A DNA stretch of 13,409 nt from Candidatus Poseidoniales archaeon. Lineage in GTDB: Archaea; Thermoplasmatota; Poseidoniia; MGIII; CG-Epi1. Below, piece after piece: positions 1 to 6,390 of the stretch; within the stretch, counting starts at the first letter, position 1, and the number at the start of each line of letters is the position of its first letter. Below the pieces are notes generated by a model. The model searched no databases. It was given only the letters and a program-made list of their open reading frames with translations, and was not told where the DNA came from. Location of the stretch: assembly GCA_015658585.1 (NCBI GenBank), contig DQOP01000081.1:1-13409 (forward strand), given 5' to 3'. The position numbers were made by a program, and so were the translations under genes.

Positions 1-2
1 AA

Positions 3-275
3 GAGGTCAAGAAAACTGCAATCAAGCTATCATTAAGAGTTAAGGGTTTCACTGACAGTAATAAGAAACAACTGAACAAAAAGAGAGGAGTGTCTGTAAT
101 AGAGGAAACCGATCTTGGGAAGCATACACGGATATTGCTGAAATTGAAAGAAAATTTGATTCCATGGGTGACCGATACGTTGGTCTCAAAAGGGGTCAAA
201 ATATTCTCCATAGAACCACAAACGAACTCATTGGAAGACGTTTTCCTCAAGGAAACAGGAAGTGATGATGACTAA
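3..275 (+). CDS. ABC transporter ATP-binding protein, C-terminal part (5' partial)
   Basis: The frame is open from the window edge to the TAA at 273-275, so this is the last 90 or so residues of a longer protein; the GTG at 90 is an internal codon, not a start. No Walker or signature motif lies in the visible part. The closing segment (IEPQTNSLEDVFLKETG, followed by an acidic DDD tail) matches the usual end of ABC-2 type exporter ATPases, where 'p-SLEDvFl-T' closes the accessory C-terminal domain. Known for the family: such ATPases drive a membrane permease. The next gene is an ABC-2 permease whose start overlaps this stop, which strongly supports the call. The substrate cannot be told. The assignment rests on a short C-terminal motif plus context. 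Confidence 0.75.
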   Translation, partial: EVKKTAIKLSLRVKGFTDSNKKQLNKKRGVSVIEETDLGKHTRILLKLKENLIPWVTDTLVSKGVKIFSIEPQTNSLEDVFLKETGSDDD

Positions 276-1731
276 ATTGAATGACCTCCTCAAAAGGTAC
301 GAGGACTGGCGTCCTCTTATCATAGCACTGTCAATAATTGTGGTCATTGCAATATCCCATAAAATTTACTGGGAAACCACGACTGAAACCAATCCTGGAA
401 AAATATGGGATGAGAAAACCTTTGCAATCGATGGCCCAGATGAAAACCAGATATGGAGGATAAAATTCGAACAGGAAGTTGATGATGAGATTATTTTCAA
501 AGGGGTTCTAGAAACATCTCCCCGAAACGAAGTTTATCAGAATATTACAACAGGTGGATTCATAGAAGCTGAAGGGTTAGTGTACACGGAGGACCTATAC
601 GGCAAGACAATGCTCAATGTAGGAGGAATGAGAATACTGGTCAATGGAGATCTAAGCGGAGAATTCTTCGAGAGTGAAATTATCACAATCAGAGCACATC
701 TAGTTGAAAATACAACTACTTTCCAGAATCCAAATGATGTGATCTTGATTCGGGAAGGATGGGAAGCTGAACCAGAAGACATCCAATTAGCATCAGATAC
801 TGATTATTATTTCTTCGGAACGGAAGTTCTGATACTTTTGTCTGGAACTTATCTATATCTTAAAAATATGAGGCATTTGAGAAACCAGTTGAAGCTCATC
901 TGGCACCTTGCAAAATTTGAATTCAATAGCGGGATGAGATCATCGAGAATGGTGGTTCTGGGACTGTTCTTCTCGTTGTTCATCATAGGAATCGGATGGG
1001 TTCTGGGAGATATGCAGGACGCCGATCCTGAAACCTCATTCTTTGTAGAGAGTGGAAACCACGCACTACTACAGTTCTGCTTTTTCACCTTCTTTGTTGT
1101 ATCTTTGGCAGCAATTGCCGTTTCAGTTGACTCATTTCACAAGGAAAGGCAGACTAACACGCTCAACATGCTTCTGGCTAGACCCATTACTCGTGAATCT
1201 ATAGTCATAGGCAAGGCGCTGGGTTTGACCATGGTGGTGGGGGTTCCTGCTTTCGTGGCTCAATTGATCGGACTTTATCTCATGATATTGGAAGGTGATA
1301 TACCTGCTATTAGTGGAATACTGGCCTTTCTTCTGTTTGGGCAGATCATGATCTTCACCATGGTTACATTCCAGCTTTGTTTTGCCGTAGCAGCACGGAG
1401 TGGAACGGATGTGGTGATCTATGGTTTGGGTGCCTGGTTACTTTTTGCCATAGTGTGGAACTTATTGGTATATGCTATCTCTTTCGTAATCGGAATAGAA
1501 TTGACGGAGGGTTTCGAGACCAATCCTGAATATCAGGTCTTAGCAAGTCATTTAGGGCTCTTTAATCCAGGTTATGTTTATCAATTTGCGGTTGGTCTCT
1601 TAACTCATAGAACCATCGCTATAGACATGGGAGGAATCCCAGGATGGTTAGTTTTATTGGCACTTGTCCTATGGCCATTAACTTGCCTCAGGGCATCCAC
1701 TTGGCTCTTCAAGAGGGAAATGAAAGGATGA
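265..1731 (+). CDS. ABC-2 type transporter permease with large extracytoplasmic domain
   Basis: This 488-residue membrane protein is the likely permease partner of the ATPase encoded just upstream. One membrane segment lies near the N-terminus (about residues 17-31). A soluble, probably extracytoplasmic domain of about 145 residues follows, then a second segment (181-199), then a block of roughly five helices (about 229-248, 268-287, 315-340, 348-375, 384-410) and a final one near 458-475. Residues 290-316 (FHKERQTNTLNMLLARPITR, then IVIGK) match the cytoplasmic 'E-GTL-LL-PI-R-K' loop typical of ABC-2 exporters. Start: GTG 262, ATG 265 and ATG 268 are adjacent; ATG 265 is chosen because an AGGA-like stretch lies just upstream. 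All three overlap the ATPase stop, implying translational coupling. The cargo is unknown. Confidence 0.85.
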   Translation: MMTKLNDLLKRYEDWRPLIIALSIIVVIAISHKIYWETTTETNPGKIWDEKTFAIDGPDENQIWRIKFEQEVDDEIIFKGVLETSPRNEVYQNITTGGFIEAEGLVYTEDLYGKTMLNVGGMRILVNGDLSGEFFESEIITIRAHLVENTTTFQNPNDVILIREGWEAEPEDIQLASDTDYYFFGTEVLILLSGTYLYLKNMRHLRNQLKLIWHLAKFEFNSGMRSSRMVVLGLFFSLFIIGIGWVLGDMQDADPETSFFVESGNHALLQFCFFTFFVVSLAAIAVSVDSFHKERQTNTLNMLLARPITRESIVIGKALGLTMVVGVPAFVAQLIGLYLMILEGDIPAISGILAFLLFGQIMIFTMVTFQLCFAVAARSGTDVVIYGLGAWLLFAIVWNLLVYAISFVIGIELTEGFETNPEYQVLASHLGLFNPGYVYQFAVGLLTHRTIAIDMGGIPGWLVLLALVLWPLTCLRASTWLFKREMKG

Positions 1732-2723
1732 GACGCGAACTGAATAGAGATGAAAACGCTGTAACTCATGTTATAGAATTTACTATCGCTCTGACTATAT
1801 TCGTGCTTATACTCCAAGCTTTTCACTCTTCAATGAACTACCGAATCGGAATTGATCTGGACAACAATGATAACCGGGTTGTAATGGCCCGTGAAGTTAT
1901 ATCCGAATTAACCGGCTCCCAAGGTAAAATTGGGGAGGCTACCAACTGGGAAACACTCGAATTCGGGACTGGAACTGTTCAACTTAGAAACGGGGTTACC
2001 GTTGGTTTGTTGAATTCCAATGGAGAACTGGATTCTGCTAAATGTAAGGCCCTCGGTAAATTCCCATACACGGCACTGAGAGATGAGCTGGAAGTTGAAG
2101 CACAACTGAGAATTGAAATTCGAACTTTAGTTCCTGATGAGTCCGTCTGTTTATGGGGAGGGGATGCCAGCACTTCATCTATCAGTGTAAAGTCGGAGAG
2201 GTATATGTTGTACAACGATGGAACCAATACTCTACCTGCACTTCTGACAGTTACAGTCTACGAGGGAGCACCTCCAGTCAGCAATATCTATCTGACCGAA
2301 ATTATGTACAACCCTTCGAGTAGCGGAGCCAACTATGAATGGGTAGAGGTCTACAATCCCAATACAATTGCAATTTACATCAGTAGCTGGACAATCTCCG
2401 ATCTAAAAGAAAAGGATAGTATCATTCCAGAAGACGATGAGGCCATCACCATACCAGCCAAGAGTGCGGGAATACTAACTGCCTCACCTACTATTTTCAA
2501 GAGCACCTACGGAGACTACGCTTACGTTTTCTCGGTTGAGGATACCTCAATTGGAAATGGGCTGGATGATAAGGATAACCTAACTCTATCTAAAAATTCA
2601 TTCAGTGATTTATTTAGCTATACCACCGATAAAGGTGCAAATGCAAATGGAAAGACACTAACACGTAGCTGTTACAATTGTGATGATTGGGCTGAAGCAG
2701 CTGAGAGCGCGGGAACTGTCTGA
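1728..2723 (+). CDS. Pilin-like N-terminus fused to lamin-tail domain, predicted surface protein
   Basis: A 331-residue protein. Residues 1-36 resemble an archaeal pilin-like leader: a basic start (MRRELNRDE), then AVTHVIEF and one hydrophobic helix (about 14-31), comparable to the 'R-D-AVSPVIG' pattern of archaeal pilins. Residues 37-180 form an unrecognised beta-rich, probably exposed region with two cysteines (106, 141). Residues 185-331 match a lamin-tail domain: IYLTEIMYNP, YEWVEVYNP, SSWTISD, and a closing W-A-SAGT segment; C315 and C318 form a CxxC. Known: lamin-tail domains are found in many secreted prokaryotic proteins, often as adhesion modules. ATG 1728 is chosen because it overlaps the permease stop as ATGA; the frame is open upstream to 1644 but only inside the permease gene. 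The role is probably surface anchored and may be linked to the ABC exporter. Confidence 0.72.
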   Translation: MRRELNRDENAVTHVIEFTIALTIFVLILQAFHSSMNYRIGIDLDNNDNRVVMAREVISELTGSQGKIGEATNWETLEFGTGTVQLRNGVTVGLLNSNGELDSAKCKALGKFPYTALRDELEVEAQLRIEIRTLVPDESVCLWGGDASTSSISVKSERYMLYNDGTNTLPALLTVTVYEGAPPVSNIYLTEIMYNPSSSGANYEWVEVYNPNTIAIYISSWTISDLKEKDSIIPEDDEAITIPAKSAGILTASPTIFKSTYGDYAYVFSVEDTSIGNGLDDKDNLTLSKNSFSDLFSYTTDKGANANGKTLTRSCYNCDDWAEAAESAGTV

Positions 2724-3890
2724 TTATTCGAAAGCCTGAATACCTGTAATCCAACGACCCAGAATTAGATTGTGGATATCATGAGTACCCTCATAGGTGT
2801 AAACACTTTCCAAGTTTGCCATATGGCGCATAATTGGATACTCATTCAATATTCCATTAGCTCCGTGAATATCTCGGGACATACGTGCAATCTGGAGAGC
2901 GATATCAACATTGTTCATTTTGCCCAATGAGACCATCTCAGGAGTTGCCTTACCTTCATCTTTGGCACGACCAAGATGATAAGCTAACAACTGGCCTTTG
3001 GTAATTTCACGAAGCATCCAGGCCAACTTATTTTGAACTAATTGGAAACTTGCAATCGGCTTCTTGAACATTATCCTTGATTTAGAATAATCCACAGAGG
3101 AATGGTAACAACCCGTAGCAGCGCCCAATGAACCCCAGACAATACCAAAACGAGCCTGGGTCAAACAACTAAGTGGCCCCTTGAGACCCTGGACATCGGG
3201 TAGAATTCGGTCTTTGGGAATGCGGCAATCTTGGAAAACCAGCTCACTTGTGATTGAGGCCCTCAACGAATGCTTACCTTTCATTTCAGGTGCTGTGAAA
3301 CCCGAATCGCCCTTCTCGACTATAAAACCACGGATCTTACCATCCAGTTTAGCCCAAACAACCGCCAGATCCGCGATTGTCCCATTAGTGATCCACATCT
3401 TGGCGCCATTGAGAACATAGGAATCACCGTCTTCCACTGCTTTAGTCTCCATACCGCTAGGATCTGAACCGTGGTCAGGTTCTGTCAAACCAAAACACCC
3501 AATCAACTCCCCTCTGGCCATACCTGGTAAATATTTCTGTTTCTGTTCCTCTGAGCCAAAGGCGTGAATAGGGTACATTGACAATGAACCCTGAACTGAA
3601 ACACAGCTTCGAATGGCCGAATCTCCACGCTCCAATTCCTGGCATATCAGACCGTATGCTACATTGGACATCCCGGCACAGTCATAACCCTTCAAATTAC
3701 AGCCAAAAAGACCCATAGTCCCAATCTCGGACATCAGCTCCATTGGGAATGTGCCTTTAGCGTAATGATTCTCTATTATTGGAATAACCTTTTCGTCGAC
3801 CCATTCGCGAACCAAGTCGCGAACCATGGTCTCCTCCTCAGTCAGATGCTGCTCGATGTTGTAAAAGTCAACACCCTCGTATCGTGACAT
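2724..3890 (-). CDS. gcdH: Glutaryl-CoA dehydrogenase (acyl-CoA dehydrogenase family)
   Basis: This 388-residue flavoprotein is full length for the acyl-CoA dehydrogenase fold. It is predicted to oxidise and decarboxylate glutaryl-CoA to crotonyl-CoA, a late step of lysine, tryptophan or aromatic degradation, passing electrons to ETF. The C-terminal YEGTHDIHNLILGR (366-379) contains the catalytic-base glutamate E367, and the context (RDIHGANGI, ITGIQAF) is very close to the human enzyme as I recall it. E87, R94, S95 and S98 (ELERGDSAIRSCVS), which bind the distal carboxylate of glutaryl-CoA in the known enzyme, are present, as are T168 (WITNG) and Y366, associated with the decarboxylating type. 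FAD-contact segments FGLTEPDHGSDP (133-144) and MWITNG (165-170) are intact. It starts at an ATG with a TATA-like box about 27 nt upstream. It is apparently monocistronic; no ETF gene is visible. Confidence 0.92.
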   Translation of the reverse strand: MSRYEGVDFYNIEQHLTEEETMVRDLVREWVDEKVIPIIENHYAKGTFPMELMSEIGTMGLFGCNLKGYDCAGMSNVAYGLICQELERGDSAIRSCVSVQGSLSMYPIHAFGSEEQKQKYLPGMARGELIGCFGLTEPDHGSDPSGMETKAVEDGDSYVLNGAKMWITNGTIADLAVVWAKLDGKIRGFIVEKGDSGFTAPEMKGKHSLRASITSELVFQDCRIPKDRILPDVQGLKGPLSCLTQARFGIVWGSLGAATGCYHSSVDYSKSRIMFKKPIASFQLVQNKLAWMLREITKGQLLAYHLGRAKDEGKATPEMVSLGKMNNVDIALQIARMSRDIHGANGILNEYPIMRHMANLESVYTYEGTHDIHNLILGRWITGIQAFE

Positions 3891-3911
3891 TTGAATCTAG
3901 TTTGGGTAGGG

Positions 3912-3925
3912 ACTATATATCTTTT
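3912..3925 (-). promoter_or_regulatory. Predicted TATA box for gcdH
   Basis: On the minus strand this reads AAAAGATATATAGT, an A-rich BRE-like stretch followed by a TATA core, centred about 27 nt upstream of the gcdH ATG. Archaeal TATA boxes sit about 25-27 nt before the transcription start, so the mRNA is probably leaderless or nearly so. This is inferred from position and composition only. Confidence 0.6.
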
Positions 3926-3944
3926 ACATTAACTTGGTGGACGT

Positions 3945-3954
3945 GATTAAATAC
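3945..3954 (+). promoter_or_regulatory. Predicted TATA box for rfcS
   Basis: The sequence GATTAAATAC is centred about 25 nt before the rfcS ATG at 3975, the spacing expected for a leaderless archaeal transcript. It lies about 20 bp from the gcdH box on the other strand, so this 84-nt gap holds a divergent promoter pair. Confidence 0.55.
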
Positions 3955-3974
3955 AACGTGCAAATAGGGTACCA

Positions 3975-4940
3975 ATGGAGGAAATCTGGACTGAAAAATA
4001 CCGCCCTTCAAATCTTTCAGAAGTGGTTGGTCAGACCCCTATAACAGACCGACTGAAAAATTATGTTAAGGAACGATCAATGCCTCATCTTCTCTTTGCA
4101 GGGCCTGCTGGAACCGGGAAAACCACCTGTGCTCTAGCACTGGCCAAAGAGCTATTCGGGGAATTATGGAAACACAATCTTCATGAATTGAATGCTTCAG
4201 ACGAAAGGGGAATCGACGTTGTAAGGGGCAAGATCAAGGAATTTGCGAGAACTGCACCACTAGGGGAGGACGGATTCAAAATTATATTCCTGGATGAGGC
4301 AGACGCACTGACCGGGGCTGCACAGGCCGCATTGAGGAGAACCATGGAAAAATATTCCAGAACCTGCCGATTCGTGATGTCCTGTAACTTTTCGTCCAAG
4401 ATCATAGATCCTATTCAGTCCAGATGCGCGGTCTTCAGATTCAGGCCCCTCAAAGCCGAGGATGTTGAAAGATACCTGAAATTTGTTGCTGTCAAAGAAG
4501 AATTGAATATAGATAAGGAAGCATATGAGTCACTGACCTATCTTGCTCAAGGCGATCTTAGAAGAGCAATTAATGGACTACAGATGGCTGCGGCTGCCAA
4601 CGTAGATATAACTCCGGATGTGGTCTACCAGGCAGTAGCCGCTGCAAGACCTGAAGAGGTCAAGGAAGCACTTGAGATGTCCCTGAATAACAATTTTGCA
4701 GGAGCCAGGGAAAGGTTGGATACCCTGCAAATAACTTATGGACTGGCTGGAGAAGATGTGATACGCCAGATGCACCGAACTGTAAGAGACCTAGAAGTCC
4801 CAGACACTATCAAAGTCCAAATGATAGAAAAATTAGCCGAGGCGGATTTCAGATTATCAGAGGGTGCCAATTCAAGAATTCAGATAGAAGCGGTCATTGC
4901 TAACTTTGCCGTGCTCGGACGACATATACCTGAACCATAG
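3975..4940 (+). CDS. rfcS: Replication factor C small subunit (clamp loader ATPase)
   Basis: A 321-residue AAA+ protein, the typical length for archaeal RfcS with no intein. With the large subunit it forms the clamp loader that opens PCNA and places it on primed DNA. Visible motifs: N-terminal IWTEKYRPSNLSEVVGQ (4-20), Walker A GPAGTGKT (43-50), Walker B IIFLDEAD (103-110), sensor 1 SCNFSSKI with N138, the arginine-finger SRC box (S149-C151), and sensor 2 GDLRRAIN (193-200). The rest is the helical collar domain that assembles the ring. The ATG has a well-placed TATA-like box and pgk follows 34 nt downstream. The large subunit gene is not in this window. Confidence 0.97.
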   Translation: MEEIWTEKYRPSNLSEVVGQTPITDRLKNYVKERSMPHLLFAGPAGTGKTTCALALAKELFGELWKHNLHELNASDERGIDVVRGKIKEFARTAPLGEDGFKIIFLDEADALTGAAQAALRRTMEKYSRTCRFVMSCNFSSKIIDPIQSRCAVFRFRPLKAEDVERYLKFVAVKEELNIDKEAYESLTYLAQGDLRRAINGLQMAAAANVDITPDVVYQAVAAARPEEVKEALEMSLNNNFAGARERLDTLQITYGLAGEDVIRQMHRTVRDLEVPDTIKVQMIEKLAEADFRLSEGANSRIQIEAVIANFAVLGRHIPEP

Positions 4941-4946
4941 ACAAAA

Positions 4947-4957
4947 AGGTTTACAAA
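4947..4957 (+). promoter_or_regulatory. Possible TATA box for pgk
   Basis: The sequence AGGTTTACAAA, preceded by an A-rich stretch, is centred about 23 nt before the proposed GTG start of pgk at 4975. It would give a leaderless mRNA separate from rfcS. The core is a weak match, so read-through from rfcS is an equal possibility. Confidence 0.35.
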
Positions 4958-4974
4958 CAACCCGCTTGCGGCCC

Positions 4975-6279
4975 GTGGAACTGATTCGGAAATTCCGAAC
5001 CATTGATGGGAAATTTGAAAGTCGGGAGAAGCGTAACTTTCTAACTATCGATGACTTCAAAATTAAAGGCAAGGTACTGCTCCTGAGAGTAGATGTCAAT
5101 TCGTCCATAGATCCGGAAACGGGGCGAATCCTGGATGATACCAGAATAAGAAGACACTCGAAAACCGTAGAAGAGCTTTCCGAATTGGAAGCCCGGATTG
5201 TCATTCTCTCGCACCAGTCGAGACCTGGAAAGCAGGATTTTGTTAATCTGGAAAAACATGCCGAGAGAATGTCAGAAATCATAAGTAAAAAAATCAAATT
5301 TATACCTGATATCTGGGGAGAACTAGCCGTAAAGTCCATAAAATCAATGAAAGACGGAGAAATCATAATGCTCAATAACGTGAGATTTGATGAACAGGAA
5401 ATTTCTTTAAAAAAGTTCAACGGGAAAGATTTCGTACCTCAGTCTAAGGCCAAAATGGTTGAAGTCCTCGCACCTCTGGCCTCACTTTTCGTGAATGACG
5501 CTTTCGCAACCGCACATAGATGTCAACCCTCATTAGTTGGATTTGCCGAAAAACTTCCTACAGCGGCAGGACGGGTTATGCAAAGAGAACTGGATTATCT
5601 AGGAAAAGCCATTGATTCTGGACCCACCCCCCGTATTGCATTGTTAGGTGGAAGTAAAGCTACAGATTCTGTGACGATTGCCAATAACTTTCTAGAAAAA
5701 GGAGTCAGCGAGGTCCTAACAGGGGGTGTTGTTGCAAATATATTCCTTATAGCTTCCGGCGTAGATATCGGAAAGCCAAGCACCGAATTCATCATTCAAC
5801 ATATATCTGAATATGAAGAAGTAATAGATAGCGCAAGAAAACTAATTGATAATTATGGCAAAAGAATGGTGTTACCGACAGACGTTGCGATAAATGAAAA
5901 TGGACTCAGGAGAGGAATATCTGTAGAAGAACTACCAACGGAACATGCCGTTTATGATATCGGACTGGACACACTCGTTAGTTATATAGAAAAAATAGAG
6001 AGAGCAGAAACCATAATCTCCAACGGACCTATGGGTCTATTCGAAAATCCTGAGTTTGCAGCAGGAACAAGAGAAACGTTCAATGCAATGGCAAATAGTA
6101 AAGGAATCACAGTAGTTGGGGGTGGAGAGACTACAATGGCCTTCAACCAAATGGGTTTATCATCAAAGATTGAACATCTGTCAACTGGTGGTGGATCATG
6201 CATTTCCTTCATGTCGGGGGAGACAATGCCTGCTCTGGAAGCAATGCGACGTAGCAAAATAAGATACGAAAGCAAATAG
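4975..6279 (+). CDS. pgk: Phosphoglycerate kinase, archaeal type
   Basis: This 434-residue enzyme interconverts 1,3-bisphosphoglycerate plus ADP with 3-phosphoglycerate plus ATP in cytoplasmic glycolysis and gluconeogenesis. Motifs: LLRVDVNSS (36-44), DDTRIRRH (54-61), SHQSRPGK (79-86, the substrate-binding SHLGRP segment), FVNDAFATAHR (172-182), LGGSKATDS (224-232), NGPMGLFENPEF (350-361), GGGET (382-386) and STGGGSC (403-409). DS replaces the bacterial/eukaryotic DK after the GGAK motif; I recall DS as usual in archaeal enzymes, so this is probably lineage type rather than a defect. No in-frame ATG lies near the conserved N-terminus. The frame opens upstream inside rfcS, but GTG 4975 is the best start; TTG 4966 is an alternative. 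About 15 residues precede the usual FLTIDDF start region. The stop abuts the convergent tRNA gene. Confidence 0.93.
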   Translation: MELIRKFRTIDGKFESREKRNFLTIDDFKIKGKVLLLRVDVNSSIDPETGRILDDTRIRRHSKTVEELSELEARIVILSHQSRPGKQDFVNLEKHAERMSEIISKKIKFIPDIWGELAVKSIKSMKDGEIIMLNNVRFDEQEISLKKFNGKDFVPQSKAKMVEVLAPLASLFVNDAFATAHRCQPSLVGFAEKLPTAAGRVMQRELDYLGKAIDSGPTPRIALLGGSKATDSVTIANNFLEKGVSEVLTGGVVANIFLIASGVDIGKPSTEFIIQHISEYEEVIDSARKLIDNYGKRMVLPTDVAINENGLRRGISVEELPTEHAVYDIGLDTLVSYIEKIERAETIISNGPMGLFENPEFAAGTRETFNAMANSKGITVVGGGETTMAFNQMGLSSKIEHLSTGGGSCISFMSGETMPALEAMRRSKIRYESK

Positions 6280-6356
6280 TGGAGCCACCGGGGGGATTTG
6301 AACCCCCGACCTACTGATTACGAATCAGTCGCTATACCGAGCTAAGCCACGGTGGC
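6280..6356 (-). tRNA. tRNA-Thr (anticodon CGU), 3' CCA encoded
   Basis: The minus strand folds as a complete cloverleaf. The acceptor stem pairs GCCACCG with CGGTGGC. The D arm is GCT...AGC. The anticodon stem ACTGA/TCAGT encloses loop TTCGTAA, with the anticodon CGT at 6320-6322. The variable loop is AGGTC, and the T stem GGGGG/CCCCC encloses TTCAAAT. The discriminator base is U73 and CCA is encoded at 6280-6282. Anticodon CGU reads the threonine codon ACG. No intron is present. The 3' CCA lies immediately next to the pgk stop codon on the opposite strand, so any T-rich terminator must lie within the pgk coding sequence; the minus strand there is T-rich (about 6255-6279). Confidence 0.97.
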
Positions 6357-6380
6357 ACGTGAATACCTCAGGAATCTTGG

Positions 6381-6388
6381 ATTAAATG
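6381..6388 (-). promoter_or_regulatory. Possible TATA box for tRNA-Thr
   Basis: The minus strand reads CATTTAAT here, centred about 28 nt before the tRNA 5' end and next to the helicase stop codon at 6391-6393. It would let the tRNA be transcribed on its own; co-transcription from the helicase gene is also possible because the gap is only 34 nt. Confidence 0.4.
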
Positions 6389-6390
6389 AT

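Noticed and set aside
1644..1727. Upstream extension of the lamin-tail gene to an earlier start
   Set aside because: This would sit inside the permease; the ATGA overlap at 1728 and the pilin-like N-terminus there are a better start.
5193..5233. Possible loss of the catalytic lysine in pgk (DS after GGSKAT instead of DK; SHQSRPGK variant)
   Set aside because: As I recall, archaeal phosphoglycerate kinases commonly carry DS at this place (protein residues 231-232), so this is a lineage feature rather than an inactive enzyme.
4872..5420. 182-codon open frame on the minus strand
   Set aside because: It lies antisense to the rfcS end and the conserved start of pgk; the protein is low in recognisable features and the plus-strand genes are certain.
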